The translations under genes were made by a program, and so were the position numbers. From Thermoplasmata archaeon (GTDB taxonomy: Archaea; Thermoplasmatota; Thermoplasmata; Lutacidiplasmatales; UBA184), in NCBI GenBank assembly GCA_030037035.1, contig JASHSA010000098.1, positions 1 to 8,163 of the forward strand: 8,163 nt of DNA. Reading direction: 5' to 3'. Of this stretch, positions 1-6,055 are shown piece after piece; the stretch's first letter is position 1, and every line of letters begins with the position of its first letter. The notes below the pieces were generated by a model that worked only from the letters and a program-made list of their open reading frames with translations, ran no database searches and had not been told where the DNA came from.

Positions 1-144
1 GGCTACTACCGCCTCCTCGAGCTGCCGGAGCCGGTCGTTGCCTCCGACGCGAAGGCGAAGGTGGAGAACGGCCTCCTCGAGCTCGAGCTGCCGAAGCAAC
101 ACCCAAGCCCCGGGCCGGACGAGGTCAAGGTCCGCGTCCCTTAG
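1..144 (+). CDS. Small heat-shock protein (Hsp20/alpha-crystallin), C-terminal part
   Basis: Frame 1 is open from the window edge to TAG at 142-144 and gives 47 residues; the N-terminus lies outside the window. The visible part has the end of the alpha-crystallin domain: a YYR..ELPEPV strand, then A-K-V-E-NGLLELELPK, the conserved A-x-x-x-NG-hydrophobic-L-x-hydrophobic-x-LPK signature. A short tail ends in V-K-V-R-V, matching the I/V-x-I/V anchor by which small heat-shock proteins pack into oligomers. The family acts as ATP-independent holdases that bind unfolding proteins in the cytoplasm. The gene converges on the minus-strand ribosomal/transcription operon, with a 45-base gap containing GC hairpins. 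Family assignment is firm despite the truncation; the substrate and the oligomer size cannot be read from here. Confidence 0.87.
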   Translation, partial: GYYRLLELPEPVVASDAKAKVENGLLELELPKQHPSPGPDEVKVRVP

Positions 145-145
145 A

Positions 146-160
146 CGCGGGGCTCCCGCG
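146..160. terminator. GC-rich hairpin between convergent genes
   Basis: CGCGGG, a GCT loop and CCCGCG form a perfect 6-bp stem starting two bases after the hsp20-like stop codon. A second hairpin follows at 167-179 (GGGCC, CTC, GGCCC). Neither is followed by a T-run, so this is not a classic U-tract terminator. It may mark or stabilise the 3' ends of the two convergent transcripts. In DNA this GC-rich, hairpins of this size also arise by chance. Confidence 0.35.
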
Positions 161-189
161 CTCGGCGGGCCCTCGGCCCCCGGGCGCGG

Positions 190-492
190 TCAGCCGAAAC
201 CCGGGAGCGATTTGGCGTCCCGGCCGCCACCCTGGCGCAGGGCGGCCTTCCGCATCTCCTTCGGCGACTCGACCAGGCGGATGAGCGTCGCCGACTGGAC
301 GACGTACATCGGCAGGCCCGTGTTCGGGTCGTGGCCGGCGCGCAGGACGTTCATGATCTCGAGGCGGACCTCGATCACCGAGCCGTCCTTGAGCTTCAGG
401 CGGACCTTCCCGTCCCCCTCGAGCGGCTGGTAGTCGACGATCTCGGCGCTCGAGAGGTCGGCCGGTCCGGGGCCGCCGCCCGGGCCGATCAT
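190..492 (-). CDS. Unrecognised small beta-rich protein coupled to rpl11
   Basis: This is a 100-residue protein I do not recognise. The start is ATG at 492-490, which overlaps the rpl11 stop in an ATGA (489-492), a typical sign of translational coupling; a GGGG run sits five bases upstream. Residues 1-12 are Gly/Pro-rich. Residues 17-75 alternate hydrophobic and polar residues in probable beta-strands: EIVDYQPLEGDGKVRLKLKDG, then VIEVRLEIMNVLR, DPNTGLPMYVVQS and ATLIRLVESP. That suggests a small barrel, with Sm-like or SH3-like folds as possibilities only. The tail (78-100) is basic, with RKAALRQ and RDAKS. It is the last gene of the operon, so a role near the ribosome or in RNA binding is tempting but is inference. 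Many archaea have rpl1 after rpl11; this protein is not L1. That it is a real gene is well supported by coupling and codon quality. Confidence 0.72.
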   Translation of the reverse strand: MIGPGGGPGPADLSSAEIVDYQPLEGDGKVRLKLKDGSVIEVRLEIMNVLRAGHDPNTGLPMYVVQSATLIRLVESPKEMRKAALRQGGGRDAKSLPGFG

Positions 493-956
493 GCGGACCC
501 CTTCGCGCCCTTGCGCTGGCGCAGGACGGCGCGCGGGTCCTCGCCGTCGACGCTGAGGCCGAGCGAGACGCACGTCCCGATCACCTGGTTCATCCGCTCC
601 TCGACCGAGCGCCCGAAGAGGTCCTCCCCTTTCGCCTCGGCGATGCGGCGGACCGCCTCCAGGCTCACCGAGCCGATCGTCTCGGACTTCGGCTTCCCCG
701 AGCCTTTCTCCTTGCCGGCCTCCTTGAGCAGGAGCGCGGCGACCGGCGGCCGGCCCACGACGAGCGTGAACGCGCGCGTCGCCGCGTCGACCTTGACGAC
801 GACCGGCACGCGCATGCCGGCGAACTGGCGGGTCTCCTCGTTGATCTTCGCGACGACCTGACCGACGTTGACGCCGAGCGGCCCGAGCGCCGGACCGAGC
901 GGCGGGCCGGCGGAGGCCTTGCCGCCCTCGACGAGGACGCTCACCTCATCCGCCAC
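489..956 (-). CDS. rpl11: Large ribosomal subunit protein L11 (uL11)
   Basis: A 155-residue protein, about the usual archaeal L11 length. The N-terminal domain has the diagnostic PPLGPALGPLGVNV segment (residues 18-31), the proline-rich face that contacts translation factors in the GTPase-associated centre, followed by KINEETRQFAGMRVPVVVKVD. The C-terminal RNA-binding domain (about 90-140) contains TIGSVSLEAVRRIAEAKGEDL and ERMNQVIGTCVSLGLSVDG, which in the family binds the conserved large-subunit rRNA element at the stalk base. The start is GTG at 956-954, with GGGGAGG ending eight bases upstream (965-971). It overlaps the spt5 stop by 11 bases, and its TGA overlaps the next gene's ATG. Adjacency to spt5 is a well-known archaeal arrangement. 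L1, L10 and L12 are not seen downstream within this window. Confidence 0.96.
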   Translation of the reverse strand: MADEVSVLVEGGKASAGPPLGPALGPLGVNVGQVVAKINEETRQFAGMRVPVVVKVDAATRAFTLVVGRPPVAALLLKEAGKEKGSGKPKSETIGSVSLEAVRRIAEAKGEDLFGRSVEERMNQVIGTCVSLGLSVDGEDPRAVLRQRKGAKGSA

Positions 957-1938
957 TCTTCCCGCCTCCCCGCTCGAGCATCCGGACGTGGTCGCCGCGT
1001 ACCGTGACCGGGATCGGGACGACCGCCTCGATCAGCTCCACCGTGATCTCCTCCTTCGTCTGGTCGATCTTCTTCACGCGCGCCTTCTCCCCCTTGAACG
1101 GTCCGCTGATCAGCTCGACGATCGCGCCCTCGACGAACCCTTCGACCGTGATCTTCGGCACGAGGAGCGGCTCGACCTCCTTCAGGGTCGTCTCGCCCTC
1201 GACCAGGCCGCGGGCCTTGCGGATCCCCTTGAGCATCTCGCGGACCCCCTCGAAGCTCATCCCCTCCGCGAAGACGTAGCCGCGGAGCGAGGACGGGACG
1301 AGGAGCGCGAAGACGACGTCCGGCTTCTCCTCGGCGCGGGCGAGGAGCGTGTCGGCGACCTCGCGCTCGTAGCCGCGGGAGGTCTTGATCGCGAGGACCG
1401 CCTGGCGCGCGACGCACGCGAGCGTCAGCTTGCTCGGCGACTCGCCGTCGGCCCCCTCGACGGCGAGCCGCACCTCGACGCGGTCGCCGTAGCGGACGCC
1501 GACCGGCGCGGTGACCTCGAACGAGAGCGGGACCCCGCCGTTCGGCGGGAGCTGGACGACGGCGTGCTCCTTGCGGGGGAACAGCTCGGCGCTCGCGCGC
1601 TTACCGGGCGGGGTCCAGCGGACCGGCCATTCGGCGCCCTCCCCCGGGTAGGTCGACGTGTAGCCGACCTCGATTGACAGGCGCGCCTCGACCGCCTCCG
1701 GAGCCCGGCTCGACAGCACCGCGCTCAGCGTCGTGACGGTGCCGGCGGTGACGTTGCGGCTCGTGTCGTCGGCCGCGCGGAGGGAGAGGAGCTTCGCGAC
1801 CTCGAGCTTCGGGGTCGGCGCCGGCACGGCGACGGCCGGCGACACCGGCACCGCCGGCGCGGCGGCCGACTTCTTCTCGGGCGCGGGCGGGGCCCCGGAG
1901 AGCAGCCCGATCCCCTCGTCCTTCCCGCCGCCGTCCAT
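946..1938 (-). CDS. spt5: Transcription elongation factor Spt5/NusG with extra N-terminal domain
   Basis: Spt5 binds the RNA polymerase clamp, usually with Spt4, and promotes processive elongation; its KOW domain can contact nascent RNA or the ribosome. The 330-residue product is about twice the length of ordinary archaeal Spt5 (about 150). The family part is C-terminal: an NGN domain at about 181-262 (AIKTSRGYEREVADTLLARA, LLVPSSLRGYVFAEG, and a predicted helix VREMLKGIRKARGLV) and a KOW domain at about 263-321 (VEGFVEGAIVELISGPFKGEKARVKKID). Ahead lie a Pro/Ala-rich linker (15-44) and a probable beta-sandwich (about 45-178) with Ser/Thr- and Val-rich strands and a PPNGGVPLSFEVTAP segment, like the Ig-like/NEW3-type domains of surface proteins. 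The fold label is inference. ATG 1938-1936 lies 17 bases after the secE stop; a GGGAG is 13 bases upstream, rather far. The Spt5 call is firm, the extension's role unknown. Confidence 0.93.
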   Translation of the reverse strand: MDGGGKDEGIGLLSGAPPAPEKKSAAAPAVPVSPAVAVPAPTPKLEVAKLLSLRAADDTSRNVTAGTVTTLSAVLSSRAPEAVEARLSIEVGYTSTYPGEGAEWPVRWTPPGKRASAELFPRKEHAVVQLPPNGGVPLSFEVTAPVGVRYGDRVEVRLAVEGADGESPSKLTLACVARQAVLAIKTSRGYEREVADTLLARAEEKPDVVFALLVPSSLRGYVFAEGMSFEGVREMLKGIRKARGLVEGETTLKEVEPLLVPKITVEGFVEGAIVELISGPFKGEKARVKKIDQTKEEITVELIEAVVPIPVTVRGDHVRMLERGGGKSGG

Positions 1939-1955
1939 GCTGCGCGCGGAGCTCC

Positions 1956-2201
1956 CTACAGCGTCGAGAGGACGTTCGCCCAGAGCCACGGCCCGACTTC
2001 GGTGAAGAAGATGTAGAACCCGAAGCCGGTGAGGCCGATGAGGACGGCGCCCAGCCACGTCACCTCGAGGACCTTGACGTACTCGTCCGGGGTCGGCCGC
2101 CGCGCCATCCGCAGGATCCGGCCGTACTTGCCGTGGCCGAGGTGGTGGAGGCGGCCGTCGACCTGGTCCTGCAGCTTGCGCGCGCGATCGAGGAACGCCA
2201 C
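1956..2201 (-). CDS. secE: Preprotein translocase subunit SecE / Sec61-gamma
   Basis: An 81-residue protein. The tail-anchored gamma subunit braces the two halves of the SecY/Sec61-alpha channel in the cytoplasmic membrane. An N-terminal amphipathic region of about 30 residues (AFLDRARKLQDQVDGRLHHLG) is slightly longer than in minimal archaeal versions. It leads into the family signature GKYGRILRMARRPTPDEYVKVLEVT (about 23-48), which resembles K-x-x-R-x-x-x-x-ARKP-x-x-x-E-(F/Y) of Sec61-gamma. One membrane helix follows, LGAVLIGLTGFGFYIFF, and a short exterior tail ending WANVLSTL. The start is GTG at 2201-2199, chosen because GGAGGGG precedes it by a few bases, immediately after the ftsZ stop (TAG 2217-2215). 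Reading upstream of this start would overlap the ftsZ 3' end and give low-complexity Arg/Ser sequence. spt5 follows 17 bases downstream, a classic archaeal neighbour. Confidence 0.92.
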   Translation of the reverse strand: MAFLDRARKLQDQVDGRLHHLGHGKYGRILRMARRPTPDEYVKVLEVTWLGAVLIGLTGFGFYIFFTEVGPWLWANVLSTL

Positions 2202-2214
2202 CGACCCCTCCGGC

Positions 2215-3342
2215 CTACTGCACGAGCTCGAGCTCGTGCGCCGGCTTGCGCGCCGGCCCGGAGCCCTGCGTCCCCCCAAAAATCTGGGGGGATTTAACCC
2301 CGGTCACCACGAGCATCACCCGGATCGTGCTCTGCATCGTCGGGTCGACGGCGGCGCCCCAGATGATCCGCGCCGTCGGGCTGACGGTCTTCTGCACGAC
2401 CTCGGCGGCCTTCTGCGCCTCGCTGACGGTCATGTCCGGCCCCCCGGTGACGTTGATCAGCGCCCCGGTCGCGCCGGCGATGTCGACGTGGAGCAGCGGC
2501 GAGTTGATCGCCTCGAGGACGGCGTCCTCGGCGCGGTTCTCGCTCTCGGACTCGCCGATCCCGATCAGCGCGACCCCGCCGCCCTTCATGATCGTGCGGA
2601 GGTCGTTGAAGTCCAGGTTGACGAGCCCCGGGCGGGTGATGATCTCCGTGATCCCGCGGATGGCGCGGGCGAGCACCGAGTCGGCGACCTTGAACGCCGT
2701 CTGGATCGGCAGGCGCGGGACGAGCTCGAGGAGCCGGTCGTTCGGGATCGTGATCACGGTGTCGATCACCTGGCGGAGGCGTTCGAGCCCGAGCATCGCG
2801 TTCTCCTGGCGGACGAGCCCCTCGGAGGCGAACGGGAGGGTGCAGACGGCGATCGTCAGCGGGTTGCCGCCGTTCGCCTCCTTGGCGACCTGCGCGACGA
2901 CCGGCGCCGAGCCGGTGCCGGTCCCGCCGCCGAGCCCGAGCGTGATGAAGACCATGTCCGAGCTGCCGAGCGCCTTCTTCAGCTCGTCCTCCGCCTCCTT
3001 CGCCGCCTGCTCGCCGACCTGAGGGAGCGCGCCGGCGCCGAGCCCGCGGGTCAGGCGACGGCCGAGCAGGATCTTGCGCGGAGCGTGGATCGTGAGGAGG
3101 TGCTGGGCGTCGGTGTTGCAGGCGACCATCTCCGCCCCCGAGAGCCCCTCCTCGGCGAGCCGGTTGATCGTGTTGCAGCCCCCTCCGCCGCAGCCGACGA
3201 CCTTGATCGCCGTCTTCAGCGAGGCGAGCAGCGCCTCGAGCTCGGCGTCGTCGCTCGACGGGGGTGGGGGGGCGGGGTCGGCCGGCCGTCTCCCCTCGAC
3301 CGGTAGGTGCGAGAGGATCTCCTGGGCGAGCGGGCGCGTCAC
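2215..3342 (-). CDS. ftsZ: Cell-division GTPase FtsZ
   Basis: FtsZ is a tubulin-like GTPase that polymerises at mid-cell to build the division ring. The 375-residue product has the expected order: a Pro-rich, acidic N-terminal extension (15-40); the glycine loop GCGGGGCNTINRL (50-62); NTDAQHL (76-82); the tubulin signature GGGTGTG (138-144); NDR (201-203); and the T7 catalytic loop NLDFNDLRT, with N242, D244 and D247 intact. The C-terminal activation domain ends WGAAVDPTM...IRVMLVVTGV (328-349), followed by a short linker and tail. Linkage to secE-spt5 matches the archaeal FtsZ1 type, though FtsZ1 versus FtsZ2 is not proven. The start is GTG 3342-3340, with GAGGT eight bases upstream and a TATA-like box at 3376-3385. 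The frame stays open to 3807, but that stretch is antisense to mptE. The 3' end has unusual AT-ending codons and palindromes, listed separately. Confidence 0.97.
   Translation of the reverse strand: MTRPLAQEILSHLPVEGRRPADPAPPPPSSDDAELEALLASLKTAIKVVGCGGGGCNTINRLAEEGLSGAEMVACNTDAQHLLTIHAPRKILLGRRLTRGLGAGALPQVGEQAAKEAEDELKKALGSSDMVFITLGLGGGTGTGSAPVVAQVAKEANGGNPLTIAVCTLPFASEGLVRQENAMLGLERLRQVIDTVITIPNDRLLELVPRLPIQTAFKVADSVLARAIRGITEIITRPGLVNLDFNDLRTIMKGGGVALIGIGESESENRAEDAVLEAINSPLLHVDIAGATGALINVTGGPDMTVSEAQKAAEVVQKTVSPTARIIWGAAVDPTMQSTIRVMLVVTGVKSPQIFGGTQGSGPARKPAHELELVQ
2220..2239. repeat. 20-bp perfect palindrome at the ftsZ 3' end
   Basis: The 20 bases from 2220 to 2239 are identical to their reverse complement, built around CTCGAG flanked by AGCTC-type arms. 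They overlap the last ftsZ codons (A-H-E-L-E-L-V), ending three bases before the TAG stop. Next to it, GCGCCGGC occurs twice (2238-2245 and 2250-2257), and its GCCGGC cores can pair as another stem. In the minus-strand transcript these would lie 19-56 bases upstream of the secE GTG. Part of the symmetry follows from GAGCTC codons for Glu-Leu, which are common in this genome, so function is uncertain. Confidence 0.5.
2272..2301 (-). promoter_or_regulatory. AT-rich island and competing hairpins inside ftsZ, upstream of secE
   Basis: On the minus strand this stretch reads GGGG-TTAAAT-CCCCCC-AGATTTTT-GGGGGG. CCCCCC can pair with the downstream GGGGGG (8-nt loop), or four of its C residues with the upstream GGGG (6-nt loop), so the two stems exclude each other. 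The codons used (GTT, AAA, ATT, TTT, GGG) are unlike the G/C-ending codons around them. TTAAAT could be a TATA box: about 27 bases downstream puts a start near 2268 and a leader of about 65 bases before secE. The T5 run could alternatively act as a weak archaeal termination signal. Composition and pairing are seen; function is inference. Confidence 0.4.
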
Positions 3343-3375
3343 GCCGAGAAACCTCGGTGCGGCGAGGACCGACTG

Positions 3376-3385
3376 TATTATAAAG
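3376..3385. promoter_or_regulatory. Shared TATA-like box of the divergent ftsZ and mptE genes
   Basis: TATTATAAAG on the plus strand reads CTTTATAATA on the minus strand, with a symmetrical TTATAA core (3378-3383) in otherwise GC-rich DNA. Twenty-seven bases from its centre falls near 3353 on the minus strand (about 11 bases before the ftsZ GTG) and near 3407 on the plus strand (about 17 bases before the mptE GTG). Both distances fit archaeal promoters. It is the only such box in the 81-base gap. Confidence 0.65.
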
Positions 3386-3423
3386 GGTTGGCGCAACGCG
3401 CACGCCGGCACGACGGAGGAGTC

Positions 3424-4161
3424 GTGCGGTACGCGCTCTGGGCCCCCCGCTACGAGGCGATCCGGGCCGACCTCGGCTACCCGTTCGCCCGCGAGGAGCT
3501 CGCGGCCCGGGCGCTCGAACGGCTCCTGCCCGGGCGCGCCCGTGCGCGCCCCCTCGAGCGGGTCGCCGCGCGGCTCCGCGGTCGAACCGTGGTCGTCGTC
3601 GGGCTCGCTCCGGGCGCAGGGCCTCCGCCGCTCTGGCGCCTGCCGACCGCCTCCCCGGCCCCGGCGGTCGTCGCCGCCGACGGGGCGACGCGGACCTGCC
3701 TGGACGCCGCGATCGTGCCGACGGCGGTCGTCACCGACCTGGACGGCCCCGTGAGCGCCGAGGTCGAGGCGAACGGCCGAGGCGCGCTCGTCGTCGTCCA
3801 CGCCCACGGCGACAACCTCGACGCGCTGGAGGCGTGGGTCCCCGAGTTCCCGGGCGAGCTGGTCGGCTCCTGGGCCGGCGCCCCCCGGGACGGGCTGATC
3901 GACGTCGGCGGCTTCACCGACGGCGACCGGGCCGCCTACCTAGCCGAGGAGACCGGCGCGGCCCGGATCCTCCTGTGGGGGTTCGACCTCGCGACCGCCG
4001 ACGACCCGGAGCCGGCCGTCCGGGCGGTCAAGCTCCGCAAGCTCGACTGGGCCGCCCGCCTCCTCGACGAGCTCGCCCGGAGCGCGAGCTGCCCGCTCGC
4101 GTACTGGCGACGCGACGGCTCGTTCGCTCAGCTCGGAAGCTCCGCGAGGTCGACCAGGTAG
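3424..4161 (+). CDS. mptE: 6-hydroxymethyl-7,8-dihydropterin pyrophosphokinase, MptE type (DUF115/COG1634)
   Basis: MptE transfers pyrophosphate from ATP to 6-hydroxymethyl-dihydropterin, an early step of tetrahydromethanopterin or folate synthesis in archaea. It is unrelated in sequence to bacterial FolK. The 245-residue product, close to family size, shows the expected blocks: a nucleotide-fold strand TVVVVGLAPGAG (55-66), ADGA (85-88), VTDLDG (103-108), HAHGDN (126-131), GGFTDGDRA (162-170), GFD (186-188) and KLRKLDWAARLL (203-214). The acidic and His-rich motifs probably bind Mg-ATP. The start is GTG 3424-3426 behind GGAGGA (3415-3420). The frame is open back to an ATG at 3307, but that would lie antisense to ftsZ and upstream of the TATA box. 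It is transcribed away from ftsZ and overlaps the convergent membrane-protein gene by 34 bases. Whether the cell makes methanopterin or folate cannot be told. Confidence 0.88.
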   Translation: MRYALWAPRYEAIRADLGYPFAREELAARALERLLPGRARARPLERVAARLRGRTVVVVGLAPGAGPPPLWRLPTASPAPAVVAADGATRTCLDAAIVPTAVVTDLDGPVSAEVEANGRGALVVVHAHGDNLDALEAWVPEFPGELVGSWAGAPRDGLIDVGGFTDGDRAAYLAEETGAARILLWGFDLATADDPEPAVRAVKLRKLDWAARLLDELARSASCPLAYWRRDGSFAQLGSSARSTR

Positions 4162-5960
4162 AGGACCTGCGCTCCGTTCTCGTAGACCGGCACGAACCCC
4201 CGGTCCGAGAACCACTGGATCGCGGCGGCGCTCAGCGGCAGGGCAAGGTCGGCCGGGTTCAGCGCGACGCCGCCGTACATCACGGCGTCGATCGCGACGT
4301 ACTCGATCACCGCCGGGCGGGCCGGGTTCGGCACGCCGGAGGAGTTCAGCTCCGCGCGGGCGGCGCTCCAGGACGAGCCGACGAACAGCGCCGGGGTCGT
4401 CACCCACGTCGCCCGCAGGTCGTCGAAGCCGAACAGGAACGAGCTCAGGCGATGGTCGCTCGCGACCGTCGAGCCGGCCGGCACGGCGATCCCGACCCAC
4501 ATCCAGAGGCCGGCGTCGCCGCGCGTGAGCCCCTCCTCGAAGCCGCCGAAGTCCGCCTGCGGGGGATAGACGATCGCCGCGTTCGCCGCGACGACGAGCA
4601 CGATCGCGAGCGACGCGGCGACGAGCGCGCGCCGGCCCCCGCGCTCGCCGGCCCGCTGGACGAGTCGGGCCGCCCCGAGCGCGATCAACAGGCCGAGCGG
4701 GAGGAACAGGTACTCGACGTGACGGTCCGGCGTGATCGTCGCCGAGAGGTCGGAGAGGACCGTGAGGCGCGGGGACGTCGCGCCGAGGACGGCGAACCCG
4801 AGCATCGCCGCCGCCGAGGCCCCGAGCGCGCCGAGCCAGGTCAGCGCGAACGGCGCGAGGCGTGCCGACGTCACGGAGCGCCGGCTGCCGGTGCAGAGGA
4901 GGCCGAGCGCGAGCACCGGCGTGAACCAGAGGATCGCGAGCGGTCGGGTCGACTGCGAGGTCCCCGGGATCGGGACGACCAGGAGCGCGGCGGCCGCCCC
5001 GAAGACGACCGCACCGATCACGATCAGGTCGCGCACGAGGCTCCGGTCGCTCGGGACCCGGACCCAGGGGCGGGAGGAGCGGCCGACGCCGCGGCGCCAC
5101 CGGACGACCGCGACCGAACCGGCGACGACGATCAGGCCGAGCGCCTCGAACGACGCGAACCCGACGGCGGTGCTCTCCGCGAGCCCGGGGAGCAGCACCT
5201 TCGCGACGAAGTCCGTCGTCCCGTAGAACCAGAAGACGAACGTCGTGGTGACGAACGCCGCGACGAACGCGAACTCCCGGCTCGGGAACCGCCGGCTCCA
5301 GAGCCCGGGCCGCCACAGCTCGAGGAGGAGGACCCCGCCGAGCGCGCCGATCGCGAAGAAGTACGAGGAGAGGTGGTGGGTGACGATCAGCGCCCCGGCC
5401 GTCGGCGCCAGGAGGACGTACCACCGCCGGTCGTTCCTCGACTCGACGAACATCCAGAGCGCGGCGACCGCGAGGAAGTCCCCGAGCGCGAGCGGGGCCG
5501 GGTGCGCGATCGAGAACGCCCTCGGCATCGCGACCGAACTGAAGGCGGCGCCGAGGAGCGCGACATGGTCGTTCGGATAGAGTCGGCGGAACAGGAGGAA
5601 CAGCGGGACCACCGACAGCATGCTGACCGCCGGGACGATGACGGAAAGCGCGTCGAACGGTCCGACCGAGAGCGCCTGCGCCCCGCCGGCCGCCAGGAGG
5701 AAGATCCCCGGGAAGTCCGGGTACGCCGACCCCCAGCCGCCGTAGGCGGCGCCGTGGGGCAGCCCGCCGGTCGCGACGAGGTGCGCGGTCAGGTAGTAGT
5801 ACTCGCCGCTGTCCGAGCCGAACGCCGCGTAGCCGAGGTTCGGTTCCAGGACGAGTGCGAGCAGGAGCACCGCGAGCCCCGCGAGCAGCACCGCGGTCGA
5901 GCCGCTCGGCCCGTTCGACCGCGCGAAGAGCGCTCGAGGGGTCGCGCTCGCGGCCTCCAT
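4128..5960 (-). CDS. Multi-pass membrane protein, probable GT-C-type glycosyltransferase
   Basis: A 610-residue protein with about 12-14 hydrophobic segments; clear ones are near 21-38, 103-124, 158-172, 181-215, 229-247, 271-287, 311-330, 342-356, 371-393, 415-434 and 444-464. The first exterior loop has FGSDSGEYYYLTAHL (47-61). An Asp/Glu pair here is where GT-C enzymes, which use lipid-phosphate sugars, hold their catalytic acid. A THH motif (194-196) starts a helix. After the last helix comes a soluble domain (about 465-610) with WMWVGIAVPAGSTVASDHRLSSF and a VYENGAQVLYLVDL end, similar in layout to the extracytoplasmic domains of PMT- and AglB-like proteins. A role in glycosylating surface proteins or lipids is inference; the family is not pinned down. 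ATG 5960-5958 was chosen because the hydrophobic part starts 20 residues on. No good ribosome site is seen; TTG at about 5993 is an alternative. Confidence 0.7.
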   Translation of the reverse strand: MEAASATPRALFARSNGPSGSTAVLLAGLAVLLLALVLEPNLGYAAFGSDSGEYYYLTAHLVATGGLPHGAAYGGWGSAYPDFPGIFLLAAGGAQALSVGPFDALSVIVPAVSMLSVVPLFLLFRRLYPNDHVALLGAAFSSVAMPRAFSIAHPAPLALGDFLAVAALWMFVESRNDRRWYVLLAPTAGALIVTHHLSSYFFAIGALGGVLLLELWRPGLWSRRFPSREFAFVAAFVTTTFVFWFYGTTDFVAKVLLPGLAESTAVGFASFEALGLIVVAGSVAVVRWRRGVGRSSRPWVRVPSDRSLVRDLIVIGAVVFGAAAALLVVPIPGTSQSTRPLAILWFTPVLALGLLCTGSRRSVTSARLAPFALTWLGALGASAAAMLGFAVLGATSPRLTVLSDLSATITPDRHVEYLFLPLGLLIALGAARLVQRAGERGGRRALVAASLAIVLVVAANAAIVYPPQADFGGFEEGLTRGDAGLWMWVGIAVPAGSTVASDHRLSSFLFGFDDLRATWVTTPALFVGSSWSAARAELNSSGVPNPARPAVIEYVAIDAVMYGGVALNPADLALPLSAAAIQWFSDRGFVPVYENGAQVLYLVDLAELPS

Positions 5961-6045
5961 TCGGGCGCCGGGAGGACGACGTTCGCTCTTCAAGCCCCCG
6001 CCGGAGCGGCGGCGGCCGGCGCACGACGATGTCGTGAACGGCACC

Positions 6046-6055
6046 CATAAATAGG
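6046..6055. promoter_or_regulatory. TATA-like box between the membrane-protein gene and the basic-tail gene
   Basis: CATAAATAGG is the only AT-rich stretch in the 130-base divergent gap. In the plus direction a start near 6077 would give a short leader with GAGG before the ATG at 6091. That position lies downstream of the alternative GTG at 6064 and so argues against it. In the minus direction it would give a leader of about 60 bases before the ATG at 5960. Use in both directions is possible but not shown. Confidence 0.5.

Noticed and set aside
70..95. CTCGAGCTCGAGCTG-like near-palindrome in the heat-shock gene
   Set aside because: It is explained by Leu-Glu-Leu-Glu-Leu codons in the conserved NGLLELELPK motif. 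It does serve as a caution for the similar ftsZ palindrome.
2029..3306. A 425-codon plus-strand frame opposite ftsZ and secE
   Set aside because: Its composition is Arg/Asp/Leu-rich with no motif, whereas the opposite strand has every FtsZ signature.
3343..3807. A longer N-terminus for ftsZ, up to 3807
   Set aside because: The added part would be antisense to mptE and upstream of the TATA-like box, and FtsZ is of normal length from the GTG at 3342.
3834..6050. A 738-codon open frame on the plus strand
   Set aside because: Its product is almost only Arg, Glu, Asp and Gly, and it lies opposite the 610-residue membrane protein, whose helices and motifs make biological sense.
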